Positions 43,032-51,227 of a stretch of DNA of 64,000 nucleotides are shown here, one piece after another. The translations under genes and the position numbers were made by a program. This stretch comes from Leptobacterium_A meishanense. GTDB taxonomy: Bacteria > Bacteroidota > Bacteroidia > Flavobacteriales > Flavobacteriaceae. The stretch lies in contig NZ_JBBEXE010000002.1 in assembly GCF_037645805.1 (NCBI RefSeq), positions 124,001 to 188,000 on the forward strand, given 5' to 3'. The first letter of the stretch is position 1. Every line of letters starts with the position of its first letter. The notes below the pieces were generated by a model, which saw only the letters and a program-made list of their open reading frames with translations, did no database searches and had not been told where the DNA came from.

Positions 43032-43988
43032 TTACTTAAATCTATATTTTGTTAGCCTTTTATCACCTGTTTTGACCAACAAACCATTATCAACAGCATT
43101 TTTTAAATCCCGGCTGGCAGTAGCTGAAGAAATATCTTTATTGTGCCTTAAGTAATCTTTTCTGGAAAATTCCTTGTCACCTACCATCGTTTTAAAAAGG
43201 ATAACCCTATCTGCATCTTTGGTTGCTATGTTTTGTGTTTTTAAAAGATGTTCCAACGCCAAATAGATAATTTCTAACATAAATTCAATAAAGCTTGTTG
43301 AACTGCCTTGACGGTCAGATAATCCCAGCACATGGTAATAATCTTGCTGCCGTTCTTTAACCAACATTTCAATGGGCAGGAACTCAAATACCGGTGAATA
43401 TTCTTTTAAGATCATGGTTTGCCAAAGCCTGCCCATTCGTCCGTTTCCATCAATAAAAGGATGTATGAACTCAAACTCGTAATGAAAAACACAGCTTTTT
43501 ATCAATAGCAGGTCAGGGTCATTTTTTAAATAATTGAATAGCTTTTTTAAAAGTGGGTGTACCATGGCTCCCGGGGGTGCAACATGTGCAATGGTGGCCC
43601 CTTTGACAATTCCCACAGAAGTTTTTCGCAATTTTCCAGGGTTGTCCATCAAACCTTTCATGAGCACCTTATGGGCGGCACATAGAGAACGTAAACTAAA
43701 CACGTCAAAAGCAGCCAGTTTAGAATATACACGGATGGCATTTTTCACCTCAAGGATATCTTTTGGAGGGGCTATAACCCTTTTATGGTTAATCAAATCC
43801 GTTATTTGTTCTACGGTAAGCGTATTACCTTCTATCTCTAATGAAGATTGGATAGTTTGGATCCTGTTTCTTTTCCTTAGCTCGGTAGGGGGCCTTGTGA
43901 GCCTAGCCGCTTTTATTTCCCCAATTTGTTGTGCAATGGATGAGATAAGCTCTAGAATGGTACTGTTAATTTCATAAGGTGGTTTCAT
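43032..43988 (-). CDS. Fic-family protein with N-terminal inhibitory motif
   Basis: The product has 318 residues. The Fic core HPFIDGNGRMGR is at 176-187, with the His expected to AMPylate or otherwise modify a target protein. The N-terminal SxxxEG motif (Ser49 to Glu53-Gly54 in QSSLEIEGNTL) is the class II auto-inhibitory helix, so the enzyme is likely held off until activated. The C-terminal 60 residues look like a winged helix (FSRKDYLRHNKDISSATASR). Its promoter carries tandem palindromes, consistent with autoregulation by that domain. Confidence 0.9.
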   Translation of the reverse strand: MKPPYEINSTILELISSIAQQIGEIKAARLTRPPTELRKRNRIQTIQSSLEIEGNTLTVEQITDLINHKRVIAPPKDILEVKNAIRVYSKLAAFDVFSLRSLCAAHKVLMKGLMDNPGKLRKTSVGIVKGATIAHVAPPGAMVHPLLKKLFNYLKNDPDLLLIKSCVFHYEFEFIHPFIDGNGRMGRLWQTMILKEYSPVFEFLPIEMLVKERQQDYYHVLGLSDRQGSSTSFIEFMLEIIYLALEHLLKTQNIATKDADRVILFKTMVGDKEFSRKDYLRHNKDISSATASRDLKNAVDNGLLVKTGDKRLTKYRFK

Positions 43989-44001
43989 GGAATATACTTA
44001 A

Positions 44002-44031
44002 TGATACTATCATATGATACTATCAAATATA
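44002..44031 (-). promoter_or_regulatory. Fic promoter with tandem palindromic operator
   Basis: TATATTTG (minus strand, 44024-44031) is an exact -7 box. Immediately downstream, two identical perfect palindromes TGATA-C-TATCA lie at 44002-44012 and 44015-44025, 13 bp centre to centre, covering the expected start of transcription. Binding there would block the promoter. A third half-site TGATA lies near 44039. Confidence 0.7.
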
Positions 44032-44177
44032 CATTTTTTGATAGATAACAACGAAGTAGTTGCCATTTTTTTCTTATCAGTCGGGTATAACATCTACCAG
44101 TATTAGAAAGTAACCTGTTGGTGGTTCACCACTAGCAGAATACTAGCGAGAGTGAGGAATTATTACACATAGTATTT

Positions 44178-45944
44178 TTACTCCAACAACCAATTTATGC
44201 AATCTGAAACTTCTTGATAATCATTTGGTAAAGTTGCTTCAAGACCATTGATTTCAATTTCATTTTTTAGGTTAGCCCAAACTTGTTCATTTTTTCCTTG
44301 AATGTTGAGGTGTTCTTCAATTGCTCCCTTTGTCCAAATCCATATTCCATTCGCTAATAATTTAGTTTTTAGATTTTGAATATTTGTTTGAACAGAAGTG
44401 CTTTGTGCAAGTAGTGCAAAAGCCTCTTCCGCTGTCATTGAACTTCGTCTTTTAGTTGGCCAATCATTGTTTAAATTTATTCCATTGGTTGCTGCCAAGT
44501 TTGCCATTTCATTTCTACAAGCTAAAACATCAGCGTCATCTGGTTGCAAAAACCCATCTTCAATTCCTTGAGTAAATGCATAATCTAAATCTACAATTGC
44601 TTTACAAGGTAAATCCATCATTTCAAGTACTTGTTTAGATTTTCTAGTATTTCCAGAACCACCTTGTTGAACTAAAGCACATTTATTTGCACCTAAAGAA
44701 TTTCCAGATATTTTTTCAATTAAGAAAGGCATTAATCTATTTTCTGTTTTGCCTTCTGATAATACTACTCTTTCCGAAAACAAGATATTACTTGAATTGC
44801 TTAAAGCAAACATTAAAGTTAATTGATGTTGAGCATCTTGCTCAACTTGTGGAATTGCCGATTTTAAGGAATTTCTCTTATGAGTACCTAATGTTGCGTT
44901 TTTACGAATAAGTAATGTGTTAGCAATATCCTTTTCAGTAATCATAAATGGTGAGTGTGTAGTAAATATTATTTGATATCCTTGGCTTGATAGTGTTTTT
45001 AAAGAGACTCTTAAAATTTCTATGGCTTGTGGATGCAAATAAAGTTCAGGTTCGTCAATCAACAATAAAGTTGTTGTTGTCTGTTCTTGAGACGCTATTT
45101 TTAAATCTGCGAGATGACGAATTAATGTCATTTGTATAGAGCGTTGTGCACCGTGACCTAATGCGGATACATCAGTTCCGTTTAAACTTTGATTTTCGTA
45201 AATTTTAATAGTCCCCTTATTAAAAACTTCTTTAAGTTCAGGTGTTGGAACGTGTACTTTAACATTGATGTCAGGAAAAAATGCATCTAATTTCTCATTG
45301 ACTTGAGTGTCAAATTTGGTTAACTCAGTTGCTCTATTGTCTCCATCAGCATCTAGAACATCTTTTAAACCATCCAAAACAGTCCTTAGTTGGTCTCCAT
45401 ATTCTTTCTCTATTGGTCCGATTATTTCTGATAGTAATTTTCCAATAGTAGTTCCCGATCTTGATCTACTTACATCTTCCTCAGAGTTCTCCATTGCTCC
45501 GATATGAATAGGTTCGGGAAATAAATCTTTAATTGCGTTATCAATTCCAGTAGGGTTATTTTGCCATTGTCCATCTGTTGGATTCAGTACTTCAAGTTGG
45601 ATATTAGCAACAGTCATATCTGGTGCTGATTGTGTTCTCTTAATAGTTAATGATTCCGAATTTAAAAAGGGTTCAATTCTTTGTCTATGAGTCACATTTA
45701 AGTTCTCAAGAATAGTTTCACTGATTCCATCAATTTTTGCCGTCATAATAACAGGGTCATTAATATTATTAAAATCTGTTGTCTTTAATGAACTTTTACG
45801 TAAAACCCATTTTATAGCTTCCAGAATATTAGATTTTCCTGCATTATTATATCCGACTAATGGGGAGTATTCAGAAAGTTCAAATTCGATTGCTCTAATC
45901 GATTTGAAATTTTGAATTTTTATTGTAGTTAATTTATGACTCAC
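44178..45944 (-). CDS. OLD-family ATPase/TOPRIM nuclease
   Basis: The product has 588 residues from GTG 45944, which gives MSHKLTTIKIQNFKSI, the normal start of the ABC-type ATPase; a TTG at 45977 is a longer alternative. Walker A is GYNNAGKSN (31-39) and Walker B LLLIDEPELYLHP. A C-terminal TOPRIM domain has RVVLSEGKTENRLMPFL and an acidic DLD in KAIVDLDYAF. This is the OLD nuclease layout. No UvrD-like helicase partner was found beside it, so it is class 1-like rather than Gabija. It may act in defence or DNA repair. Confidence 0.88.
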   Translation of the reverse strand: MSHKLTTIKIQNFKSIRAIEFELSEYSPLVGYNNAGKSNILEAIKWVLRKSSLKTTDFNNINDPVIMTAKIDGISETILENLNVTHRQRIEPFLNSESLTIKRTQSAPDMTVANIQLEVLNPTDGQWQNNPTGIDNAIKDLFPEPIHIGAMENSEEDVSRSRSGTTIGKLLSEIIGPIEKEYGDQLRTVLDGLKDVLDADGDNRATELTKFDTQVNEKLDAFFPDINVKVHVPTPELKEVFNKGTIKIYENQSLNGTDVSALGHGAQRSIQMTLIRHLADLKIASQEQTTTTLLLIDEPELYLHPQAIEILRVSLKTLSSQGYQIIFTTHSPFMITEKDIANTLLIRKNATLGTHKRNSLKSAIPQVEQDAQHQLTLMFALSNSSNILFSERVVLSEGKTENRLMPFLIEKISGNSLGANKCALVQQGGSGNTRKSKQVLEMMDLPCKAIVDLDYAFTQGIEDGFLQPDDADVLACRNEMANLAATNGINLNNDWPTKRRSSMTAEEAFALLAQSTSVQTNIQNLKTKLLANGIWIWTKGAIEEHLNIQGKNEQVWANLKNEIEINGLEATLPNDYQEVSDCINWLLE

Positions 45945-46087
45945 CGATTTCGTACATTGTGTGTAACAATTGAACAAAGCCCTTCAGAAAGTTTATTCCT
46001 AGTTATATATCCACAAATCTAACCTATTTCTATTAAAATTACATAAACCTACAAAAAAAGTAGCTTATTACGGTAAAACCGTAGTTT

Positions 46088-46318
46088 TATAGAAAACGTT
46101 ATTTTGAATCCCTTGCAAATAGCGAGGGTGAGAAATCTGTATATATTATTGGCTCCTTTAATGAGATTTCTCTCCCGATACGCATCGGGATCGAAATGAC
46201 CTGAATTTTTTATGAAAGAGGTTTTGTCATTCCATGCTAAGCACGGAATCCAAAGCATAAATACCAATGGACTCCACAATAAATGCGGAATGACAAATCA
46301 TTTAAAGGAATGACAATT
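46088..46318. repeat. REP-like palindromic repeat cluster
   Basis: The region has no convincing gene. It contains CCCGAT-N4-ATCGGG inside 46165-46195 and an inverted repeat, TTGTCATTCC (46224-46233) against GGAATGACAA (46287-46296), with a further GGAATGACAA at 46307-46316. The 28-bp unit at 46225-46252 matches copy A at 42933-42960 at 24 of 28 bases. It looks like dispersed intergenic repeats. Confidence 0.7.
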
Positions 46319-46350
46319 GTTAGCAGGAAAAATGCCAATAAGAGGATTAC

Positions 46351-47418
46351 CTACACCTTATACCTCCACCCATAAGGGTCTTCGGCTTTGTTGTACTGGA
46401 TGTCCATCAAGGCTTTTTTAAGGAAAGCGGCGTAGGAGTCTTCCATTTTTGGCAACTCATACGTTTTACCTTTATAGCCAAACCCGGCAATCGGGTTGAT
46501 AACAGCGGCGGTACCACTACCAAAAATTTCTTTTAGTGTGCCGGCTTCAGCAGCATCTATGATCTCTGCCACGGGTACCCGCCGTACTTCTACTTGAATT
46601 CCGTTAGCTTCTGCAATGGCAATGACACTCTTACGGGTCACGCCATCCAGAATGCGGTCGTTGTTGGGAGCGGTAAGCAAGGTATCGCCCACCCGGAAGA
46701 AAACGTTCATAGTGCCTGCTTCTTCCAAGTACTCGTGTGTATTGGCATCTGTCCAGATCATTTGTTGAAACCCTTCTTGGTTGGCCACGCTCGTAGGGTA
46801 GAACTGTGCGGCATAATTTCCTGCTGCTTTGGCAAAACCCACACCACCATCGGCAGCACGGCTGTACTTTTCAGCGATTTTTACACGTACTTCGCCACCG
46901 TAATACGATTTGGCAGGGGAGCAGATGATCATAAATTTATATTCGGAAGAAGGCGATGCCAGTACACTGGCCTCGGTAGCAATCATAAAAGGCCGTATGT
47001 ACAAGGAGTTGCCATAACCTTTTTTGATCCAAGTTGTTTCTAGTTTTAGCAACGTTTGCAAACCTTCAAAAAAAGCTTCTTTTGGGAAGGCGGGCATTCC
47101 TAACCGTTGCGCTGATGTATTGATGCGTCGGAAATTCTCATCGGGACGGAACAGCCATATACCGTCTTCATCATCTTTATAGGCTTTCATACCTTCAAAT
47201 ACCGCCTGTCCATAATGAAAAACCCTAGCCGAAGGTGCCAGTTGAAGCGGTTGGTAAGGAAGGACTTTTGGCGGGCCCCATGCCCCATCCTTATAGTCAC
47301 ACATAAACATATGGTCGGTAAAAATGCTACCGAACTTCAAATTTTCAAAATCAACATTCCCTATTTTGGAGGAGGTTGCTTTTTCAACCACTATTTTTGT
47401 CATAAGATCGTTTTTCAT
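46351..47418 (-). CDS. ilvE: branched-chain amino acid aminotransferase
   Basis: The product has 355 residues from ATG 47418, preceded at close spacing by an AGAAGG site. A longer ATG at 47460 lies upstream of the likely promoter. Key features are the PLP lysine region GVGFAKAAGNYAAQFYPTSV, GQAVFEGMKAYK near the N-terminus, EEAGTMNVFF, and KEIFGSGTAAVINPI near the end. It makes the last step of Val, Leu and Ile synthesis and the first of their breakdown. It fits the use of branched-chain acyl-CoAs by IcmF, though the genes are separate. Confidence 0.95.
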   Translation of the reverse strand: MKNDLMTKIVVEKATSSKIGNVDFENLKFGSIFTDHMFMCDYKDGAWGPPKVLPYQPLQLAPSARVFHYGQAVFEGMKAYKDDEDGIWLFRPDENFRRINTSAQRLGMPAFPKEAFFEGLQTLLKLETTWIKKGYGNSLYIRPFMIATEASVLASPSSEYKFMIICSPAKSYYGGEVRVKIAEKYSRAADGGVGFAKAAGNYAAQFYPTSVANQEGFQQMIWTDANTHEYLEEAGTMNVFFRVGDTLLTAPNNDRILDGVTRKSVIAIAEANGIQVEVRRVPVAEIIDAAEAGTLKEIFGSGTAAVINPIAGFGYKGKTYELPKMEDSYAAFLKKALMDIQYNKAEDPYGWRYKV

Positions 47419-47437
47419 ACATCCTTCTTTCTGATGA

Positions 47438-47445
47438 CAAATATA
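47438..47445 (-). promoter_or_regulatory. -7 box of ilvE promoter
   Basis: TATATTTG on the minus strand matches TAnnTTTG exactly. It lies 20 bp upstream of ATG 47418 and inside the longer frame starting at 47460, which is why the shorter start was chosen. Confidence 0.7.
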
Positions 47446-47550
47446 AAAGGAATCGGTCATAAAAAAGGTTAAAATGTCTTTTTTAGTAGAAATTAAAGCT
47501 ATCTTGAAACAGATTTGTAGGGATAGACCATAAATAAAACAAAGTTGGTT

Positions 47551-48219
47551 TTGAAACGGAAAATTATAACAACCGGAGATGGGTCAACGACCATTCATAT
47601 AGCAGGTTGGAATGAGCAGTACCATTCAAAGCATGGGGCTATTAATGAGGCGTACCATGTTTTTATTGATAACGGATTGGCTTTGTTGGAGGGACAACGC
47701 CCTGTTTCGATTTTAGAAATAGGTTTTGGTACCGGGCTGAATGCTTTTGTCACTTTTCTGGAAGCTGAAAAACGTGGCTTGACAATCAATTATACAGGTA
47801 TAGAAGCCTATCCGGTGGCAGAATCGGAATGGAGAGCATTAAATTATCCGGAACAGCTCGGTATTCCTGATTATGAAACCATTTTTGAACACTTACACAA
47901 ATGTTTATGGGAAGAAAGTCATGCCATAACCTCATTTTTTAATTTGACCAAGCAGCAAAAAAAGTTTCAGGAGCTAACAGGAACTAACAACTACAACCTT
48001 ATTTATTTTGATGCTTTTGGAGCTCGTGTACAACCAGAATTGTGGACAGAAGCAATTTTTGCTATTATGTACAGGGCGCTTCGGCCGGGAGGCATCTTGG
48101 TTACCTATGCTGCTAAAGGAAGTGTGCGAAGGGCGATGCAAGTAGTAGGTTTTATTGTAGAACGGTTGCCCGGCCCTCCCGGAAAACGCGAGATGTTGCG
48201 GGCTCGGAAAATAACTTAA
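47551..48219 (+). CDS. mnmD: tRNA 5-methylaminomethyl-2-thiouridine methyltransferase
   Basis: The product has 222 residues. The frame has no ATG at its start. TTG 47551 aligns with the usual MKRKII start of homologues, and a TTG at 47545 would add two residues. MnmD text is clear: SKHGAINEAYHVFIDNGL, ISILEIGFGTGLNAFVTF (SAM-binding glycine loop), YTGIEAYPVAESEW, YFDAFGARVQPELWT and VTYAAKGSVRRAM. It adds the last methyl to mnm5s2U34 of tRNA. A stand-alone MnmD without the MnmC oxidase domain is normal here. Confidence 0.9.
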   Translation: MKRKIITTGDGSTTIHIAGWNEQYHSKHGAINEAYHVFIDNGLALLEGQRPVSILEIGFGTGLNAFVTFLEAEKRGLTINYTGIEAYPVAESEWRALNYPEQLGIPDYETIFEHLHKCLWEESHAITSFFNLTKQQKKFQELTGTNNYNLIYFDAFGARVQPELWTEAIFAIMYRALRPGGILVTYAAKGSVRRAMQVVGFIVERLPGPPGKREMLRARKIT

Positions 48220-48292
48220 GAGTGTTAAACCTTCATTAAAAGTCATTACAAACCTTTTTAAAAGCTGTAATTTTAATTAAAACAATAAGACC

Positions 48293-49201
48293 ATGAAAGT
48301 TTTGATTACGGGAGCAACGGGGTTGATTGGGAAGGAGATAGTGAAACTGTGCCATGCAAAGGGGATTGTTGTACATTATTTGACCACCCGTAAAGGGCAA
48401 ATTGTTCAGCAAGAAAACTACAAAGGTTTTTATTGGAACCCGGCTCGTGGGGAAGTAGATGTATCATGCTTTGAAGGTGTAGAAGCGATTATTAATTTGG
48501 CAGGTGCTTCTGTAGCAAAACGATGGACGAAATCGTACAAAAAAGAAATCCTCAATAGCCGGATACAATCTTTGCACGTACTGAAGAAGGGATTGGAAAG
48601 TATAGAAAGCCATTCTGTAAAAAAACTTGTTTCAGCATCTGCTATCGGGATTTACCCTTCTTCTTTAACAAATTACTACGAAGAGCATACACAAGTGGTA
48701 GATACTACTTTTTTGGGGAATGTGGTTTATCAATGGGAGCAGGCAGCCGATTCAATAAAAGAACTTGGAATAGGTGTCGTCAAGATTCGCATTGGTGTGG
48801 TTCTGGCAAAAGGAGGAGGTGCTTTAAAGCAAATGGCAACACCTGTAAAATATGGTTTGGGGGCACCATTAGGCAGTGGTGAACAGTGGCAATCATGGAT
48901 ACACATCCAAGATATTGCCCGACTATTCATGTATGCCATAGAGAATGGTTTACAGGGTGTTTATAATGGGGTTGCACCTAATCCTATAAACAATAAAAAA
49001 CTCACTAAAGAAATAGCTTCTGTCTTAAGGAAGCCACTTTTTTTGCCGAATATCCCTAAAATAATTTTAAAAATATTGATGGGTACAATGGCACAAATTG
49101 TGTATTCTAGTCAACGTGTTAGTAGTAAAAAGATAGAAGAGGCCGGTTTTTCTTTCCAATATAAGAACGTACGTTCAGCACTAGAAGATTTGCTTAAATA
49201 A
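48293..49201 (+). CDS. SDR-type epimerase, TIGR01777 family
   Basis: The product has 302 residues. The N-terminal NAD(P) fingerprint is MKVLITGATGLIGKEIVKLC. NLAGASVAKRWT and the SGEQWQSWIHIQDIA segment are typical of the TIGR01777 (YfcH-like) family, whose substrate is not settled. The catalytic Tyr-Lys pair of classical epimerases is not obvious here. It follows mnmD by 73 bp on the same strand. Confidence 0.88.
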   Translation: MKVLITGATGLIGKEIVKLCHAKGIVVHYLTTRKGQIVQQENYKGFYWNPARGEVDVSCFEGVEAIINLAGASVAKRWTKSYKKEILNSRIQSLHVLKKGLESIESHSVKKLVSASAIGIYPSSLTNYYEEHTQVVDTTFLGNVVYQWEQAADSIKELGIGVVKIRIGVVLAKGGGALKQMATPVKYGLGAPLGSGEQWQSWIHIQDIARLFMYAIENGLQGVYNGVAPNPINNKKLTKEIASVLRKPLFLPNIPKIILKILMGTMAQIVYSSQRVSSKKIEEAGFSFQYKNVRSALEDLLK

Positions 49202-49239
49202 GCGCACCCTAAAAATTACTTCACTTTTTTGATGACATT

Positions 49240-49295
49240 TTGACATTTTTAACGAAATGGCAGTACTTTTGCCGTCATTAATTTCGACGGTAAAA
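49240..49295 (+). promoter_or_regulatory. grpE-dnaJ promoter with CIRCE-like inverted repeat
   Basis: TTG (49240-49242), 21 bp, then TACTTTTG (49264-49271) make a complete Bacteroidetes-type promoter. Overlapping the -7 box is TTTTGCCGTC-N9-GACGGTAAAA (49267-49295), ten-base arms with one mismatch. Arm length, nine-base spacer and location are like the HrcA site CIRCE, but the arm sequence differs from TTAGCACTC. Confidence 0.72.
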
Positions 49296-49308
49296 ATTGG
49301 AAACAATT

Positions 49309-49872
49309 ATGAGCAAGAAAAGTAAAAAAGAAGAAAATAAAGATACCATTGTTGAAGAACACTTAAGTGAAACACAAAAAGAGGGTGTTTCTGAAGAAAA
49401 TGTAGCAACACAAAAAGAAATCTCTCAAGAAGAGCCATTAGAGGAAGCGTTGAATAAAGAAAAAGATAAATTTTTACGGTTATTTGCTGAGTTTGAGAAT
49501 TTTAAAAAACGCACGGCCAAGGAACGTATTGAATTATTTAAAACGGCTAGTCAGGATGTAATGACAGCAATGCTCCCTGTGATTGATGATTTTGACAGGG
49601 CACTTGCCGAGATTGCAAAATCCGATAATGATGAGCTTTTTAAGGGAGTAGAGCTCATCAGCCATAAGTTAAAAGAAACGCTCAAAAATAAAGGGCTTTC
49701 AGAAATAGAAGTAGCTGCCGGTGACGTTTTTGATGGCGATGTTCATGAAGCCATTACCCAAATTGCCGCGCCCTCTGAGGATATGAAAGGAAAAATCATA
49801 GATATTATAGAAAAGGGATACAAACTTTCCGATAAAGTAATCCGTTATCCTAAAGTAGTCGTGGGGCAATAA
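49309..49872 (+). CDS. grpE: nucleotide exchange factor GrpE
   Basis: The product has 187 residues from ATG 49309; an upstream TTG is four codons earlier. A disordered charged N-terminus leads into the long coiled coil (KDKFLRLFAEFENFKKRTAK) and the C-terminal beta domain (GDVFDGDVHEAITQI, then VIRYPKVVVGQ). It exchanges ADP on DnaK. It is 31 bp upstream of dnaJ; dnaK itself is not in the window. Confidence 0.96.
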   Translation: MSKKSKKEENKDTIVEEHLSETQKEGVSEENVATQKEISQEEPLEEALNKEKDKFLRLFAEFENFKKRTAKERIELFKTASQDVMTAMLPVIDDFDRALAEIAKSDNDELFKGVELISHKLKETLKNKGLSEIEVAAGDVFDGDVHEAITQIAAPSEDMKGKIIDIIEKGYKLSDKVIRYPKVVVGQ

Positions 49873-49903
49873 TAGCCATAATGGCCAAAAAGAAAAAGCA
49901 CAT

Positions 49904-51022
49904 ATGAAACAAGATTATTATGAAATATTGGGCGTAGGTAAAAATGCTTCGGCGGCTGAGATTAAAAAGGCCTATCGAAAAAAAGCGATAGAATACCATC
50001 CTGATAAGAACCCCGGAGATAAAACTGCGGAAGAAAAATTTAAAAAAGCAGCAGAGGCCTATGAAGTGTTGAGCGATCCGGATAAAAAAGCCAGGTACGA
50101 TCAGTATGGTCATGCAGCTTTTGAGGGTGCAGGTGGCTTCAATGGAGGAGGAATGAACATGGAAGATATCTTCAGCCAGTTTGGAGATATCTTTGGAAGT
50201 GCTTTTGGTGGTGGTTTTGGGGGCTTTAGTGGTTTTGGAGGTGGTGGCCAGCGACGTATAAAAGGAAGCAACCTTCGGATCCGGGTAAAACTTACATTGG
50301 ATGAGATTGCCAATGGGGTTGAGAAAAAAGTAAAAGTAAAACGAAAAATCCAGGCCGGTGGAGTTACCTATAAAACCTGCCCGACATGTAATGGAAGAGG
50401 TCAAGTAACTAAAATTACCAATACCATTCTTGGAAGGATGCAGACAGCCACTACCTGTAGTGCTTGTGGAGGAAGTGGGCAAGTAATGGACAACAGGCCT
50501 CCAGATGCTGATATTCATGGGTTAAAAATTCAGGAAGAGACTGTTTCTATAAAGATTCCTGCCGGAGTGGTGGATGGGATGCAGTTAAAAGTGACCGGAA
50601 AAGGAAATGAAGCCCCCGGAAATGGTATTCCGGGAGATTTGTTGGTCGCTATTGAAGAAATGGAGCACCCTACCCTTAAAAGAGAGGGGGACAATTTGCA
50701 CTACGATTTGTATATAAGCATTCCGGAAGCTGTTTTAGGAGGTTCAAAAGAAATTGACACCGTTACCGGAAAAGTGCGAATAAAAATAGAAGAAGGGATC
50801 CAATCAGGAAAAATATTGCGCCTCAGGGGAAAAGGCATCCCTAGTATAAATGGTTATGGAAGTGGCGATTTACTAGTGCATGTAAATGTATGGACTCCCA
50901 AGAATTTATCTAAAGAGCAGCGTGCATTTTTTGAACAAATGCAGACAGATGAAAACTTTGCCCCAAAACCGGAAAAGGGAGATAAATCGTTTTTTGAAAA
51001 AGTAAAAGATATGTTCTCTTGA
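49904..51022 (+). CDS. dnaJ: chaperone DnaJ with two-repeat zinc domain
   Basis: The product has 372 residues. The J domain has HPD at 32-34, followed by a G/F-rich region (70-120). The zinc domain has only two CxxCxGxG units, CPTCNGRG (159-166) and CSACGGSG (185-192), instead of the usual four. The C-terminal substrate-binding domains follow (VSIKIPAGVVDGMQLKVTGK). A two-repeat form is remembered from other Flavobacteriia. It likely shares the grpE promoter. Confidence 0.95.
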   Translation: MKQDYYEILGVGKNASAAEIKKAYRKKAIEYHPDKNPGDKTAEEKFKKAAEAYEVLSDPDKKARYDQYGHAAFEGAGGFNGGGMNMEDIFSQFGDIFGSAFGGGFGGFSGFGGGGQRRIKGSNLRIRVKLTLDEIANGVEKKVKVKRKIQAGGVTYKTCPTCNGRGQVTKITNTILGRMQTATTCSACGGSGQVMDNRPPDADIHGLKIQEETVSIKIPAGVVDGMQLKVTGKGNEAPGNGIPGDLLVAIEEMEHPTLKREGDNLHYDLYISIPEAVLGGSKEIDTVTGKVRIKIEEGIQSGKILRLRGKGIPSINGYGSGDLLVHVNVWTPKNLSKEQRAFFEQMQTDENFAPKPEKGDKSFFEKVKDMFS

Positions 51023-51029
51023 AATAATT

Positions 51030-51057
51030 TTGTATTTCTAAAAAAAATGTATCTTTG
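51030..51057 (+). promoter_or_regulatory. promoter-like element after dnaJ
   Basis: TTG (51030-51032) and TATCTTTG (51050-51057) are separated by 17 bp, a little short of typical. It lies in the gap between dnaJ and the ABC gene and could drive the downstream operon or a short RNA ending at the hairpin at 51114. Confidence 0.5.
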
Positions 51058-51113
51058 GTTAATGCTAGATGTTATTTTCTGGCATTATTTTTTCTTTTTC
51101 ATAGCAATTTTTT

Positions 51114-51147
51114 CCCATCCTTAAAGCTTTTTGAGGGTGGGTTTTTG
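51114..51147 (+). terminator. terminator hairpin between dnaJ and ABC gene
   Basis: CCCATCCT pairs with AGGGTGGG (one G-T pair) across a 12-base loop and is followed by five T residues. A second stem, AATGCTAG with CTGGCATT, lies upstream at about 51061-51086. They may end the grpE-dnaJ message. Confidence 0.75.
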
Positions 51148-51227
51148 TTAATAAGGTATATACTAAGGATTTCAATATATTTGAAATAGATTCTGATGAT
51201 TATAAACAGCGTAAAATAAATGCTTTT

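Noticed and set aside
44178..45944. Gabija (GajA) assignment for the OLD-family gene
   Set aside because: No UvrD-like helicase gene is adjacent on either side, so the two-gene system is not supported.
46049..46279. 76-codon minus-strand frame
   Set aside because: It lies in the palindromic repeat cluster and has no protein-like pattern.
49850..50518. 222-codon minus-strand frame opposite dnaJ
   Set aside because: It is a shadow of the Gly/Phe-rich and zinc regions of dnaJ.
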